From assembly GCA_964461035.1 (NCBI GenBank), contig CAYWRI010000006.1, positions 1-62,026 on the forward strand: 62,026 nucleotides of DNA, written 5' to 3'. The position numbers and the translations under genes were made by a program. The DNA is from CAYZNE01 sp964461035. GTDB taxonomy: Archaea; Nanobdellota; Nanobdellia; Woesearchaeales; CAYZNE01. Positions 25,956-36,001 of this stretch are shown piece by piece. Numbering within the stretch: the first letter of the stretch is position 1; the number at the start of each line of letters is the position of its first letter. Under the pieces are notes generated by a model. That model was given only the letters and a program-made list of their open reading frames with translations, made no database searches and had not been told where the DNA came from.

Positions 25956-27542
25956 TTATTTTTTAACTAAAATTAAAATTAAAGAAAGTATTAGCAAACT
26001 CATAATAACAATGTTTATAATTTTTTTTGAGTTTGGTTCTATATTAAGTGAGGTATTATCTAAATTATTATTTTCAAATATTGATTTAACAAAATTACCT
26101 GTTATTAAATTATTTTTATTTTGAGACTCTGAAGATTGAATCATTGTGAAATAATCACTTTTAACAATTTCATTTGAATTATAAGAAAAAATTAATTCAG
26201 GAATATTTTGTAATTGAGATTGTATTTGCAATCCGAAACTTAAATCATTGTTTTGAATAAAATTTGAATTTAATTCATCATTAGATATATTGCAATCGTT
26301 TATTTCTTCGCTTCCACTTAGTTCTAATCCTTCATATACTAAAATTGGTTGAGTTACACATTCTTCAATTAACTCAGTTATATACATTGTTTCATCAAAG
26401 TCAAGAGTTTCATATTTAGTTAAGTAAAATTTTATTTCTTCTGAACTTGTTGATTTATTTTTATTGTTTTGACATTCAATATAAAACTTGAATAATCTTT
26501 TTGCAGTATTTCCCTTATATACATTACCTATAGTATATACTTTATAATTATCATAGGATATCTTTTCAAAAGTTACTACACTGTTTTCAGAGAAAGTTTC
26601 ATCTTCATTATCTGAACTTGTTGTATTATTATTTTCTTCATTTGATAATTCATCGGAATTTGCAACGATTAAAACTAATTCGGACATAGCATTTTCTATT
26701 ATGTTTTGACAACTCAAATAAACAAGTTTACTTTTCACTAAAATAATACTAAAAGTTGAATCTATATTAACAGTCCATTGTTTTTGATTGCTATTAGATG
26801 TGTTTATTTTTGATTTTAGTGTTTGATTAAAATAATCCGTTATCCAATATTCTATAATAAAATCAAAGGAATTATTGGAAAGTAAATTTTTGAATTTTAT
26901 TTTATCTCCTTGAAAATAAATCGCTTGAGCATCATCTAATGAAATATTAATACTCACATTACAAAAATCTGAATTATTTATAGTTTCATTTGTTGTATAA
27001 TTTAGTTCATCTGATTGATTCATATTAGTATTATTATATGAAGAATTATCTTCTATTTCTACCAATAAATTTGATATACAGGGAGTTCCATTTATTAGTT
27101 CTGAAAAGTTCCAAAAATTATTAAATTTTGAATAAGAATACCCTTCAATTGTTTGAGTGTAAGTCACATGATCTACCACTGAAAAATTATAATACAGATA
27201 AACATCATCAAAATCATTTGAAAGACCATTACCAATTGAGTTTCCCACATTATATATTGAACAATTTAAATTTGAATAATCAAAGTTTTCTTCGACTATT
27301 AAAGAAAAATTACATTGATCAGAAAATTGTAAAATTTCTAAGGTATCGTTTTGAACATTGTCTCCAATAGTAAAATCTGAAAGATTGTTTGTTCCAATTA
27401 TTTCTATAAATTCTCGACCATTATCGCTTCCCTGAGGATTTGCCATTATCTCATTTATAGATATTTCGGCATTATTATTTATTACTTCAACTAGAAATAA
27501 TAAAAACAATAAAAACAATAACAAATATGATTTGAACTTCAT
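25956..27542 (-). CDS. Secreted or surface protein with an N-terminal lamin-tail domain and C-terminal membrane anchor
   Basis: A 528-residue protein. A signal peptide (residues 1-24, Leu/Phe-rich) is followed by a lamin-tail-like domain opening ISINEIMANPQGSDNGREFIEI. The middle is Asn/Ser-rich with possible N-glycosylation sites and several Cys, and a C-terminal helix (about 508-524) ends in Lys-Lys. Before the anchor is NLITGNFV, a TG-x-x-V motif also seen in the protein at 37053. Probably displayed on the cell surface by its C-terminal anchor. No neighbour explains its role. Confidence 0.75.
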   Translation of the reverse strand: MKFKSYLLLFLLFLLFLVEVINNNAEISINEIMANPQGSDNGREFIEIIGTNNLSDFTIGDNVQNDTLEILQFSDQCNFSLIVEENFDYSNLNCSIYNVGNSIGNGLSNDFDDVYLYYNFSVVDHVTYTQTIEGYSYSKFNNFWNFSELINGTPCISNLLVEIEDNSSYNNTNMNQSDELNYTTNETINNSDFCNVSINISLDDAQAIYFQGDKIKFKNLLSNNSFDFIIEYWITDYFNQTLKSKINTSNSNQKQWTVNIDSTFSIILVKSKLVYLSCQNIIENAMSELVLIVANSDELSNEENNNTTSSDNEDETFSENSVVTFEKISYDNYKVYTIGNVYKGNTAKRLFKFYIECQNNKNKSTSSEEIKFYLTKYETLDFDETMYITELIEECVTQPILVYEGLELSGSEEINDCNISNDELNSNFIQNNDLSFGLQIQSQLQNIPELIFSYNSNEIVKSDYFTMIQSSESQNKNNLITGNFVKSIFENNNLDNTSLNIEPNSKKIINIVIMSLLILSLILILVKK

Positions 27543-27610
27543 AATTATTTGTAATAGTTATTGCTTAATATTTGTTTGCTACTTTAAATCGAAAATCTTT
27601 TAGCTTTTTT

Positions 27611-27710
27611 NNNNNNNNNNNNNNNNNNNNNNNNNNNNNNNNNNNNNNNNNNNNNNNNNNNNNNNNNNNNNNNNNNNNNNNNNNNNNNNNNNNNNNNNNN
27701 NNNNNNNNNN
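27611..27710. other. Assembly gap (100 N)
   Basis: Exactly 100 undetermined bases, most likely a scaffold join. The flanks (27543-27610 and 27711-27983) are AT-rich and show no gene; a TATA-like gtataaata near 27937 may serve tRNA-Asp. Confidence 0.98.
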
Positions 27711-27983
27711 ACCATTTAAAGCAAAACATTTTTAAATGGATTGCGGTTCCCTAAACTCACTAAATTAGAATGTAGCAAGTATATTAATTTTATATTACTA
27801 CAAAAAAATGTTAAAATCATCCAAACAACACAATTGGAGATAAATTGCATTACTTTCGTACAATGGCTCTTAAATCATCCTCAATAGTTATTCAATTCTA
27901 TGTAAGCAAAGAGTAGGTTAAATAGTTTTACATTAGTATAAATAACTGTATAAAAATTGAGAGGGTCTTGTTAATAATAATAT

Positions 27984-28080
27984 GCCCTGATAGTGTAGCC
28001 CGGCACATTGCATATGCATGCGGTAACTATCATGCAGCCCTGTCGAGGCTGCGACCCGGGTTCGAATCCCGGTCAGGGCG
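27984..28080 (+). tRNA. tRNA-Asp (GTC) with an insertion of about 22 nt in the D-loop
   Basis: A 97-nt gene: acceptor GCCCTGA/TCAGGGC, discriminator G, anticodon arm CAGCC-CTGTCGA-GGCTG (anticodon GTC), T-arm CCGGG-TTCGAAT-CCCGG. The D-arm begins GTGTAGCCCGG as in normal archaeal tRNA-Asp and ends ATCAT, but about 25 nt lie between (28003-28027, containing the palindrome TGCATATGCA) where 2-4 are expected. This may be a non-canonical intron in the D-loop; I could not fit a regular bulge-helix-bulge. Confidence 0.85.
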
Positions 28081-28103
28081 TTTAGCTCTTAGGAGCATTT
28101 CAT

Positions 28104-28177
28104 AGGCTGTTAGCTCAGTTCGGCAGAGCATTCGCCTTTTAAGCGAAGGGTCGCGGGTTCAAATCCCGTACAGCCTA
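28104..28177 (+). tRNA. tRNA-Lys (TTT)
   Basis: A 74-nt cloverleaf: acceptor AGGCTGT/ACAGCCT, D-arm GCTC-AGTTCGGCA-GAGC with the GG pair, anticodon arm TTCGC-CTTTTAA-GCGAA (anticodon TTT), T-arm GCGGG-TTCAAAT-CCCGT, discriminator A. No intron. It lies 23 nt after tRNA-Asp and probably shares its transcript. Confidence 0.93.
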
Positions 28178-28180
28178 TAC

Positions 28181-28236
28181 AGAGATTTGAACTTTGATTC
28201 CCAAAAACTTTTTGAAATTTTTGAGAACAAATCTCT
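28181..28236. repeat. Inverted repeat after tRNA-Lys
   Basis: agagatttg (28181-28189) and caaatctct (28228-28236) are perfect complements, with a smaller caaaaa/tttttg pairing between them. It starts three bases after the tRNA and may mark the 3' end of the tRNA transcript or sit in the RNAP operon leader. Confidence 0.45.
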
Positions 28237-28309
28237 CAATTTTGTTCATTTATTTATTTCAAATTAAAATTACCCAATTATTACCCAATAAACAAGCTAG
28301 GTGATCGAT

Positions 28310-28648
28310 ATGCCAATGGTAAAAAAAATAACAAAATCAAAATCTACAAAAACTTCTAAACCCAAAGTAAAAAAAGTAATAGGCGCAAGTAAAAAAACTA
28401 AGTTTACTTCTACAGAATTTGATGTTTGTGCACATGTTCTTGTACCCAAACACACACTATTATCCAACAAACAAAAAGAAGAGCTATTCAAGATATACAA
28501 TATAACTACTAAAGAATTACCTAAGATAATGCTCAAAGATCCTGCAATTCAACATCTTGAACCAAAAGTAGATGATGTTATAAAAATTGAAAGAAATAGT
28601 ATTACTGCAGAAAAATCAATATTTTACAGAGGGGTTATAAATGAGTAA
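28310..28648 (+). CDS. rpoH: RNA polymerase subunit H (Rpo5)
   Basis: RpoH corresponds to the C-terminal assembly domain of eukaryotic RPB5. After a Lys-rich extension (residues 1-38) comes the conserved core: FDVCAHVLVPKHTLLS, LPKIMLKDPAI and DDVIKIER. About 112 residues, longer than the usual archaeal RpoH because of the basic extension. The ATG at 28310 is chosen for the AGGTGAT ribosome-binding site just before it; a GTG at 28301 lies within that site. Its stop overlaps rpoB2 by 8 nt. Confidence 0.93.
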   Translation: MPMVKKITKSKSTKTSKPKVKKVIGASKKTKFTSTEFDVCAHVLVPKHTLLSNKQKEELFKIYNITTKELPKIMLKDPAIQHLEPKVDDVIKIERNSITAEKSIFYRGVINE

Positions 28649-30155
28649 AGACGAACTTAATACGCAAGTTTTAATAAAGAATTATTTTAATGAGAAAGGT
28701 TTTGTTGACTTTGACTTAGAATCTTTCAATAATTTTATTGATATAGAACTACAACAAATTATCGACGAAAATAAGGAGGTTGAACCAACAATTGTTCCAC
28801 CGAATGTTGATGAATTTAAAATTCGACTTGATAAAATAAAAGTTGAAAAACCACAAATTATAGAGGCTGATGGTTCAAAAAGAGATATATATCCTGTTGA
28901 AGCAAGACTAAGAAATCTTACATATGCAGCTCCAATGCTTCTTGAAATTAGTTCGCACATAAATGGAATACAAAGAGAAAGTTTTGAAATTCAAATAGGT
29001 AATTTACCTATAATGATTAAATCTAAAAAATGTCATCTTTGTAATTCTTCAAGAGAAGAACTAATAAAACATGGTGAAGATCCTGACGATCCAGGAGGAT
29101 ATTTTATTATTAATGGTTCTGAAAAAACAATAATAAAAGTTGAAGATTTAGCGCCTAACAAAATGTTGATAACTAAAGAAAAACTTGGAATTTCAGAATA
29201 TGTTGGAAAAATATTTAGTGAAGCAGGATCTTACAAAATTCCACACACTTTAGAAAAATTAAAAGATGGAATTTTATATTTATCGTTTACAAGAGTTAAA
29301 AGAGTACCTGTTATTGCAATAGTCAAAGCATTAGGTATGCTTAAAGATCAAGAAATAATGGAATGCATAGGTCTTGGTGAAGATTCAACAATTTTTATTA
29401 ATTTGTTTGAATGTGTTGATATAAAAACAAGAGAAGATGCATTAGATTATATTGCTAAAAAAATAGGTATATCTCAATCTAAAGAAATACGGGTTGAAAG
29501 AACTAAAGATATTTTGGATAAATATCTTCTTCCTAATCTTGGAATAAAAGATGAAGAAGCATTATTCAAAGCGGAAAACTTATGTAAAATGCTAAAAAGA
29601 TTTTTACTTGTTTCTTCAGGCAAAATACCTACAGACGATAAAGATCACTATATGAATAAAAGATTGAAGTTAAGTAGTGATTCTTTAGCTGATTTACTAA
29701 GAGTTAATATTAAAGTTTTAATTGGAGATATGTTATATAATTTTCAAAGAATTGTGAAACGAGGAAAATTTCCGAGTATACGAGTTATAATTAGAGAAAA
29801 ATTACTTACTCAAAGAATTCAAAGTGCAATGGCTACAGGTAATTGGATTGGTGGAAGAAAAGGTATATCTCAAAGAATTGAAAGATTAAACTTTTTGCAA
29901 ATGATATCACATTTACAGAGAGTTGTGAGTCCATTAAGTGCAAGTCAAGAAAATTTTCAAGCAAGAGCATTACATGCAACACATATGGGTCGTATATGTA
30001 CAAGTGAAACTCCTGAAGGTTCAAATATTGGTTTAAGAAAGAATCTTGCACTTTTATGTACTGTGAGTCAAACTTCAAAAGATGATAATTTAATTAAAAA
30101 ACTCAAAGAATTAGGTCTTAATTTGACTAATAATCTTAAGACTGAGGTGAATTAA
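28641..30155 (+). CDS. rpoB2: RNA polymerase subunit B'' (N-terminal half of split B)
   Basis: The 504-residue N-terminal half of the second-largest subunit: protrusion and lobe regions, with RNAP motifs GGYFIINGSEKTII, NRLEL-like MNKRLKLSSDS, and the fork region SPLSASQENFQARALHATHMGRICTSETPEG (in part). The split from rpoB1 is the usual one for many euryarchaea and DPANN. A GAGGGG ribosome-binding site precedes the ATG. rpoB1 starts 1 nt after its stop. Confidence 0.96.
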   Translation: MSKDELNTQVLIKNYFNEKGFVDFDLESFNNFIDIELQQIIDENKEVEPTIVPPNVDEFKIRLDKIKVEKPQIIEADGSKRDIYPVEARLRNLTYAAPMLLEISSHINGIQRESFEIQIGNLPIMIKSKKCHLCNSSREELIKHGEDPDDPGGYFIINGSEKTIIKVEDLAPNKMLITKEKLGISEYVGKIFSEAGSYKIPHTLEKLKDGILYLSFTRVKRVPVIAIVKALGMLKDQEIMECIGLGEDSTIFINLFECVDIKTREDALDYIAKKIGISQSKEIRVERTKDILDKYLLPNLGIKDEEALFKAENLCKMLKRFLLVSSGKIPTDDKDHYMNKRLKLSSDSLADLLRVNIKVLIGDMLYNFQRIVKRGKFPSIRVIIREKLLTQRIQSAMATGNWIGGRKGISQRIERLNFLQMISHLQRVVSPLSASQENFQARALHATHMGRICTSETPEGSNIGLRKNLALLCTVSQTSKDDNLIKKLKELGLNLTNNLKTEVN

Positions 30156-30156
30156 A

Positions 30157-31959
30157 ATGACTGATGTATTCTTAGATAGCAAATTTATAGGAAATGTTCC
30201 TAATCCTCAAGATTTTATTGATAAATTTTTGTCAGAAAGAAGAATAGGTAAAATAACTTCAGGTGTTAACATATATTATGACAAAGATATTGAGCAAGTT
30301 AAAATAGAATCTGGTAAAGGTAGAGCAATAAGACCGTTAATTATCGTAAAAGATGGTAAATCTTTATTGACAAAAAGACATATTGATCAACTTGCTAAAA
30401 ATGAACTTATGTTTACTGATCTTGTAAAACAAGGTGTCATAGAATATCTTGATGCTGCAGAAGAAGAGAACACTTATGTTGCATTAAATGAAAAAGATTT
30501 AACTTTAGAACATACACATCTTGAAATTAATCCTGTAGATATACTAGGTGTTGTAGCAAATCTTGTTCCATTTGGCGATCATATTCAAGGTGTAAGATTT
30601 TTACAAGGTGCAAAAAATCAAAAACAAGGTATTGGTTTTTACACAGCAAATTATTTGAACAGAATGGATATGGATGTTAATATTCTTCATACACCTCAAG
30701 TTCCGATAGTAACAACACTCATGTATGATGTTTCGGATTATTATAAACATCCTTCAGGACAGAATTTCACTATTGCAGTTCTTGCTTATGAAGGATATAA
30801 TATGGAAGATGCAATTATAATTAATAAGGGTTCTATTGATAGAGGATTAGCAAGATCAACTTATTATAGGCCAATCGTCGCTGAAGAATTAAGATATAGT
30901 GGTGGTTTAGTTGATAAAATAGGTGTCCCAGATAAAGAAGTCAAAGGATATAAAACAGAAAAAGATTATAGACTTTTAGAAGATGATGGTGTAATATTTT
31001 CTGAGTCCTCTGTGACAGAAGAAGATGTTATTGTTGGAAGAACAAGTCCACCAAGATTTCTTAGTGGTGCAGATGAATATAATTTAACAACTAACATGAC
31101 TAGAGAATCAAGTATTGCAATGAAATATGGTGAAAAAGGAATTGTTGATTTTGTTGTTTTAACTGAAAATACTGAAGGTAACAGACTTGTTCAAGTAAGA
31201 ATAAGAGATCAAAGAATTCCTGAAATAGGAGATAAGTTTACTTCACGACATGGACAAAAAGGAGTTATAGGTTTAATTGTTCCTTCAGAAGATATGCCAT
31301 TTACAGAAACAGGAATTACTCCAGATTTACTTTTCAGTCCACAAGGTATTCCAACCCGTATGACTGTTTCTCATCTTTTAGAAATTATTGGTGGAAAAGT
31401 CGGTTCATTAAATGGAAGATTCATTAACTCCACAACATTTAGTTCTGAAACAGAAAAAGATCTTAGAGCTGAATTAAAATCATTAGGTTTTAGAGATAAT
31501 GGAACAGAAGTAATGTATGACGGAAGAACTGGAAAAAGATTCAAAGCAAAAATCTTTGTTGGTAATATTTATTATCTTAAATTAAAACATCAAGTAGCTA
31601 ATAAGATCCAAAGCAGAGCAAGAGGACCAATACAACTTTTAACTCGTCAACCTACTGAAGGTAGAGCAAAAGAAGGTGGTTTAAGACTTGGAGAAATGGA
31701 GAAAGATACTTTTGTTGCACACGGTGCATCTCTACTATTGAAAGAAAGATTCAATAGTGACGAAACTCTTGTTCCAATATGTGATAAATGTGGTTCAATC
31801 GCGGTTCTAGATATTAGAAAGAACAAATCATATTGTCCAATGTGTGGAGAAACAAATAACATATCAACTGTTTCAATAAGTTATGCATTCAAATTATTTA
31901 TGGATGAAACAAAAAGTCTACTCATAAATCCGATAATGAGATTGAGTACTAAATACTGA
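30157..31959 (+). CDS. rpoB1: RNA polymerase subunit B' (C-terminal half of split B)
   Basis: The 600-residue C-terminal half of the second-largest subunit: YEGYNMEDAIIINK, GDKFTSRHGQKGVIG (active-site Lys and His region), QPTEGRAKEGGLRLGEME in the hybrid-binding domain, and a C-terminal zinc motif CDKCG...CPMCG in the clamp. Together with RpoB2 it forms one catalytic wall of RNAP. It follows rpoB2 by 1 nt and precedes rpoA1 by 6 nt. Confidence 0.97.
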   Translation: MTDVFLDSKFIGNVPNPQDFIDKFLSERRIGKITSGVNIYYDKDIEQVKIESGKGRAIRPLIIVKDGKSLLTKRHIDQLAKNELMFTDLVKQGVIEYLDAAEEENTYVALNEKDLTLEHTHLEINPVDILGVVANLVPFGDHIQGVRFLQGAKNQKQGIGFYTANYLNRMDMDVNILHTPQVPIVTTLMYDVSDYYKHPSGQNFTIAVLAYEGYNMEDAIIINKGSIDRGLARSTYYRPIVAEELRYSGGLVDKIGVPDKEVKGYKTEKDYRLLEDDGVIFSESSVTEEDVIVGRTSPPRFLSGADEYNLTTNMTRESSIAMKYGEKGIVDFVVLTENTEGNRLVQVRIRDQRIPEIGDKFTSRHGQKGVIGLIVPSEDMPFTETGITPDLLFSPQGIPTRMTVSHLLEIIGGKVGSLNGRFINSTTFSSETEKDLRAELKSLGFRDNGTEVMYDGRTGKRFKAKIFVGNIYYLKLKHQVANKIQSRARGPIQLLTRQPTEGRAKEGGLRLGEMEKDTFVAHGASLLLKERFNSDETLVPICDKCGSIAVLDIRKNKSYCPMCGETNNISTVSISYAFKLFMDETKSLLINPIMRLSTKY

Positions 31960-31965
31960 GGTGAC

Positions 31966-34551
31966 ATGATGGAAAATTATACATTCAAAAAAATAAGTAG
32001 CATCAGTTTTGGAATTATGAGTCCTAAGCAAATTAAAGACATATCAACTGCAAAAATTGTAACGCCAGAACTTTATGATAAAGAAGGTTACCCTGTAGAT
32101 GGAGGTCTTATGGATATTCGAATGGGTGTTATTGATCCAGGTTTAAAATGTAAAACTTGTGGTGGACGATTGAAAGAATGTCTTGGACATTTTGGATATA
32201 TAGAATTGGCAAGACCTGTTATTCACATCGAATTTATTACAGTTATTTACAATTTGCTTCGTTGTACTTGTTCTAATTGTGGTATGGCTTTACTTTCAAA
32301 AATTGATTTGAATAGATTAAAACAAGAGTTAAATGATATAGAAGAAAAAGAAGGAATAATTGGTAGAATGGAACTTGTAAAGAGACTTATCTCTGATTTG
32401 AGAGGAGTTACTCTATGTCCTCATTGTCAAGCAAAACAGAAAAAAATTAGACTTGAAAAACCAAGTTCTTTTTATGAAGATGAAAAAAGATTAAATCCTA
32501 TTGAAGTTCGTTCAAGATTAGAAAAAATACCTGATAATCAATTAAGTATATTTCACATTAATCCAAAAGTGGCAAGACCTGAATGGCTCATATTAACTGT
32601 TCTCCCAATACCTCCTGTTACTATGAGACCTTCAATTACTCTTGAATCAGGAGAAAGAAGTGAAGATGATTTAACTCACAAATTAGGTGATATTGTTAGG
32701 ATTAATCAAAGATTATTTGAAAACATAAATGCAGGAGCTCCTGAAATAATTATTGAAGATCTTTGGGACTTATTACAATATCATGTAACAACATTCTTTA
32801 ATAACGAAGTAGCTCAATTACCACCCGCAAGACATAGAAGTGGTCAACCATTAAAAACATTAACTGCAAGAATAAAATCAAAACAAGGTAGAATAAGATA
32901 TAATCTTGTTGGAAAAAGAACTAATTTTTCAGCGAGAACTGTTATCAGTCCGGATCCTAAGATTGAACTTAATGAAGTTGGTGTTCCATTTCTCATGGCC
33001 AGAAAACTTACTGTTCCACAAAATGTTACAGAGTGGAATAAAGATTATCTTAAAACTTTTGTAGAAAGAGGCGCAAAAGAATATCCTGGTGCAAATTATA
33101 TTATTCGTCCAGATGGTAGAAGAAAAAAGATTAATGATGATAATAAAGAGCAGATTCTTGAAGAACTTGAACCAGGATTTGTTGTCGAAAGACATTTAAT
33201 GGATGGAGACATAGCTCTTTTTAATAGACAACCATCTCTTCATAGAATGTCCATGATGGCTCACAAAATAAGAGTTCTTCCAGGACTTACATTAAGATTA
33301 AATCCTGCAGTATGTAATCCCTATAATGCAGATTTTGATGGAGATGAAATGAATTTACATATACCTCAAACTCCTGAAGCGAGAGCTGAAGCAGAAATTC
33401 TTATGCAAGTTCAAACTCAAATTATATCTCCAAGATATGGTCTTTCAGTTATAGGTTGTAATCAAGATAGTGTTGCAGGAAATTATCTTTTAACTAAATA
33501 TTTATCATTTGACAGAAGAGAAGCAATTGATATACTTTTTAAGATAGGTATTAATGATTTCAAGAACTTATCTAAAAAACAAATATTAACTGGAGCAGAT
33601 TTATTTTCAATCTTAATTCCTGAAGATTTTAATTTTATAGGATCAGATAAAGCAGGAAATGCAGTACATATACTGGACGGAAAATTAACAGGAGTTTTAG
33701 ATAAAAATAATTTAAGTGAAGGTTCCGGTCTTTTATTAAGAAATTTGCATAAACAATATGGTGCTGATAAAACATTAACTATTTTAGGTAATATGTATAG
33801 ATTAGGTATTGAAGTGCTTACTAGATATGGTCTTTCAGTTTTACTTTCAGATATTGATTTAAATCAAGAAGCTGCTAAAGAAATTCAAGATGCTAAATCA
33901 GACGCTTACAAAAATGTGATTGAATTAATAAAGAAATTTGAATCGGGTCAACTCGAAAATCTTCCAGGAAGAGGTATAGAAGAAACTCTTGAATTAAGAA
34001 TTCTTGAAAGATTAAATAATGCAAGAAATCAAATTGGAAAATTAGTTGAAAAACACATTCCTCAAGAAACAGGCATGATGACTTTAGTTAAATCTGGAGC
34101 AAGGGGTAACATAATTCAACTTGCACAAATGGCTGGTTGCGTAGGTCAACAAGCTTTAAGAGGAGGCAGAATTAAACATGGTTATAAAAATAGAACTTTA
34201 TCTTGTTTCAAAAAAGATGATTTGAGTCCTGCTGCAAGAGGATTTATTGATAATAGTTTTAAAAGTGGATTAACACCCTATGAATTTTTCTTTATGGCAA
34301 TGACTGGAAGAGATTCTCTGATGGATACTGCTTTAAGAACGCCAAAATCAGGATACTTATACAGAAGATTAGCTAATTCAATGCAAGATCTAAAAGTAGA
34401 ATATGATTTTACAGTTAGAGATGCAGCCAATAGAATAGTTCAGTTTAAGTATGGTGAAGATGGTCTGGATGTATCTAAAACTGAAGGCGGAATAATTAAT
34501 GTTAAAAAAATTATCGAACTTGAACTTAAAAAGAAGTCGATGAAAAGCTGA
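31966..34551 (+). CDS. rpoA1: RNA polymerase subunit A' (N-terminal part of the largest subunit)
   Basis: An 861-residue subunit carrying the active site: NADFDGDEMN with Asp456, Asp458 and Asp460 holding the catalytic magnesium. The clamp zinc sites are CKTCGGRLKECLGHFG, CTCSNCG and CPHCQ; the funnel and bridge-helix side (MTGRDSLMDTALRT) lie near the C-terminus. It ends before the trigger-loop part, which is on RpoA2. The start is ATGATG after a GAGGTGA site; rpoA2 begins 11 nt downstream. Confidence 0.97.
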   Translation: MMENYTFKKISSISFGIMSPKQIKDISTAKIVTPELYDKEGYPVDGGLMDIRMGVIDPGLKCKTCGGRLKECLGHFGYIELARPVIHIEFITVIYNLLRCTCSNCGMALLSKIDLNRLKQELNDIEEKEGIIGRMELVKRLISDLRGVTLCPHCQAKQKKIRLEKPSSFYEDEKRLNPIEVRSRLEKIPDNQLSIFHINPKVARPEWLILTVLPIPPVTMRPSITLESGERSEDDLTHKLGDIVRINQRLFENINAGAPEIIIEDLWDLLQYHVTTFFNNEVAQLPPARHRSGQPLKTLTARIKSKQGRIRYNLVGKRTNFSARTVISPDPKIELNEVGVPFLMARKLTVPQNVTEWNKDYLKTFVERGAKEYPGANYIIRPDGRRKKINDDNKEQILEELEPGFVVERHLMDGDIALFNRQPSLHRMSMMAHKIRVLPGLTLRLNPAVCNPYNADFDGDEMNLHIPQTPEARAEAEILMQVQTQIISPRYGLSVIGCNQDSVAGNYLLTKYLSFDRREAIDILFKIGINDFKNLSKKQILTGADLFSILIPEDFNFIGSDKAGNAVHILDGKLTGVLDKNNLSEGSGLLLRNLHKQYGADKTLTILGNMYRLGIEVLTRYGLSVLLSDIDLNQEAAKEIQDAKSDAYKNVIELIKKFESGQLENLPGRGIEETLELRILERLNNARNQIGKLVEKHIPQETGMMTLVKSGARGNIIQLAQMAGCVGQQALRGGRIKHGYKNRTLSCFKKDDLSPAARGFIDNSFKSGLTPYEFFFMAMTGRDSLMDTALRTPKSGYLYRRLANSMQDLKVEYDFTVRDAANRIVQFKYGEDGLDVSKTEGGIINVKKIIELELKKKSMKS

Positions 34552-34562
34552 GGTCAATAAAA

Positions 34563-35714
34563 ATGGATGATAAGAAGATCAAAGCATTACTGCAAGAATA
34601 TGATAACATATTACCCGGTTCATTATTAAATGACATAAAAAATAATTTACCTACAAAATGTTCTGAAAAGTTTGCGAGAGAAATTGCTGAAAAAGTAAAA
34701 AATGAGTATATCAATGCACTTGCAGATCCAGGAGAATCTGTTGGTTTAATCGCTGCAGAGTCCATGGGCGAACCTAGTACACAAATGACTCTTAATACAT
34801 TTCATCTTGCAGGTGTTGCGGAAATGAATGTTACTACGGGTCTTCCAAGAATAATAGAAGTTTTGGATGCAAGAAAAAAGTTATCAACAGAAATATTAAC
34901 TATTTACTTAAAAAAGCCATTTAATACCGGAAAAGATATTAAAAAAGTTGCAGAAAAAGTTAAAGAAAGAACATTGAAAGAATATTTGAAAGAAATAAAT
35001 ATTAATGTTGCCGAGTTTCAAATGACTATTCTTTTGGATTATAAAAAAGTTAAGTCGTCTGATCTTGATATTAAAACTATTGTAAAAAACTTAAGTAAAA
35101 GTATTAGAGGATTTTCATTTAAATTAAATAAAGACGAAACTGTTTCTGTAAAACAAACAACTAAGGAATTTGATATTAATAATCTCTACAAATTAAAAGA
35201 AAGAATAAAAGGAGTTTATGTTGGAGGAATAAAAGGTATTAATCAAGTTTTGCCAATAAATCGTGGTGAAGAATATCTTATAATGGCATCAGGAACTAAT
35301 TTCGAAGATGTTATGAAACTTGATTTTGTAGATAAGGAAAGAACTTTTTCTAATAATATCTATTTAATTGAATCACTTTTAGGTATAGAAGCTGCAAGAC
35401 AATCAATTATTAATGAAATTTATGCAGTTATTGATTCTCAGGGTTTGAATGTAAATGTAAGACATATTATGCTTATTGCAGACACAACTACAATGTCTGG
35501 AAAAATAATGGGCATAAACAGATATGGTATTGTTAAAGAAAAACAAAGTATTCTTGCAAAAGCATCTTTTGAAACTCCAATAAAACACTTAATAAGTGCA
35601 GGTTTGCTTGGTGCTGAAGATCCACTAAATAGTGTAATTGAAAATGTAATGCTTAATCAAGTAGTTCCATTAGGAACTGGTTTACCGGGTTTAATAATAA
35701 GAGTAAAAAAATAA
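34563..35714 (+). CDS. rpoA2: RNA polymerase subunit A'' (C-terminal part of the largest subunit)
   Basis: A 383-residue protein beginning before the trigger loop (EPSTQMTLNTFHLAG), with the jaw and cleft following and the closing motif LLGAEDPLNSVIENVM. Standard archaeal split of the largest subunit. It is co-transcribed with rpoA1 and followed by the L30e gene. Confidence 0.97.
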   Translation: MDDKKIKALLQEYDNILPGSLLNDIKNNLPTKCSEKFAREIAEKVKNEYINALADPGESVGLIAAESMGEPSTQMTLNTFHLAGVAEMNVTTGLPRIIEVLDARKKLSTEILTIYLKKPFNTGKDIKKVAEKVKERTLKEYLKEININVAEFQMTILLDYKKVKSSDLDIKTIVKNLSKSIRGFSFKLNKDETVSVKQTTKEFDINNLYKLKERIKGVYVGGIKGINQVLPINRGEEYLIMASGTNFEDVMKLDFVDKERTFSNNIYLIESLLGIEAARQSIINEIYAVIDSQGLNVNVRHIMLIADTTTMSGKIMGINRYGIVKEKQSILAKASFETPIKHLISAGLLGAEDPLNSVIENVMLNQVVPLGTGLPGLIIRVKK

Positions 35715-35741
35715 ATTATAATAATGTGTTGGGTGATTTAT

Positions 35742-35999
35742 ATGAATGAAATAAAAGAAATTTTAGATAAGGGAAAACTTATTATTGGTACAGATGTAGT
35801 TATGAAAAAACTCAAAAATAATCAATTGAATAAAATATTTATGGCTAAAAATTGTTCTGCACCTACAAAAGCAGACCTAAAAAAAATAGCAAAAATGACA
35901 TCTGTAGAAATTGTTGAATTAGACATGGAAAATGATGAATTAGGAACTTACTGTAGAAAACCATTTCATATTGCTGTTGTCGGAGAATTAAAAGAATAA
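35742..35999 (+). CDS. rpl30e: Ribosomal protein L30e
   Basis: An 85-residue L7Ae/L30e-fold protein (GKLIIGTDVVMKKLKNN, AKNCSAPTKADLKKIA, GTYCRKPFHIAVVG). It binds kink-turn RNA in the large ribosomal subunit. The ATG at 35742 is preferred over the in-frame ATG at 35724 because a GGGTGAT site lies between them. Position between rpoA2 and nusA is the classical archaeal order. Confidence 0.9.
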   Translation: MNEIKEILDKGKLIIGTDVVMKKLKNNQLNKIFMAKNCSAPTKADLKKIAKMTSVEIVELDMENDELGTYCRKPFHIAVVGELKE

Positions 36000-36001
36000 A
36001 C

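Noticed and set aside
27572..27754. Reading frame across the 100-N gap
   Set aside because: It exists only because N codons cannot be stops; the flanking residues show no protein character.
28003..28027. Canonical bulge-helix-bulge intron in tRNA-Asp
   Set aside because: I tried several splice positions and none gave a four-pair central helix with two three-base bulges; the insertion is therefore reported without calling a splice site.
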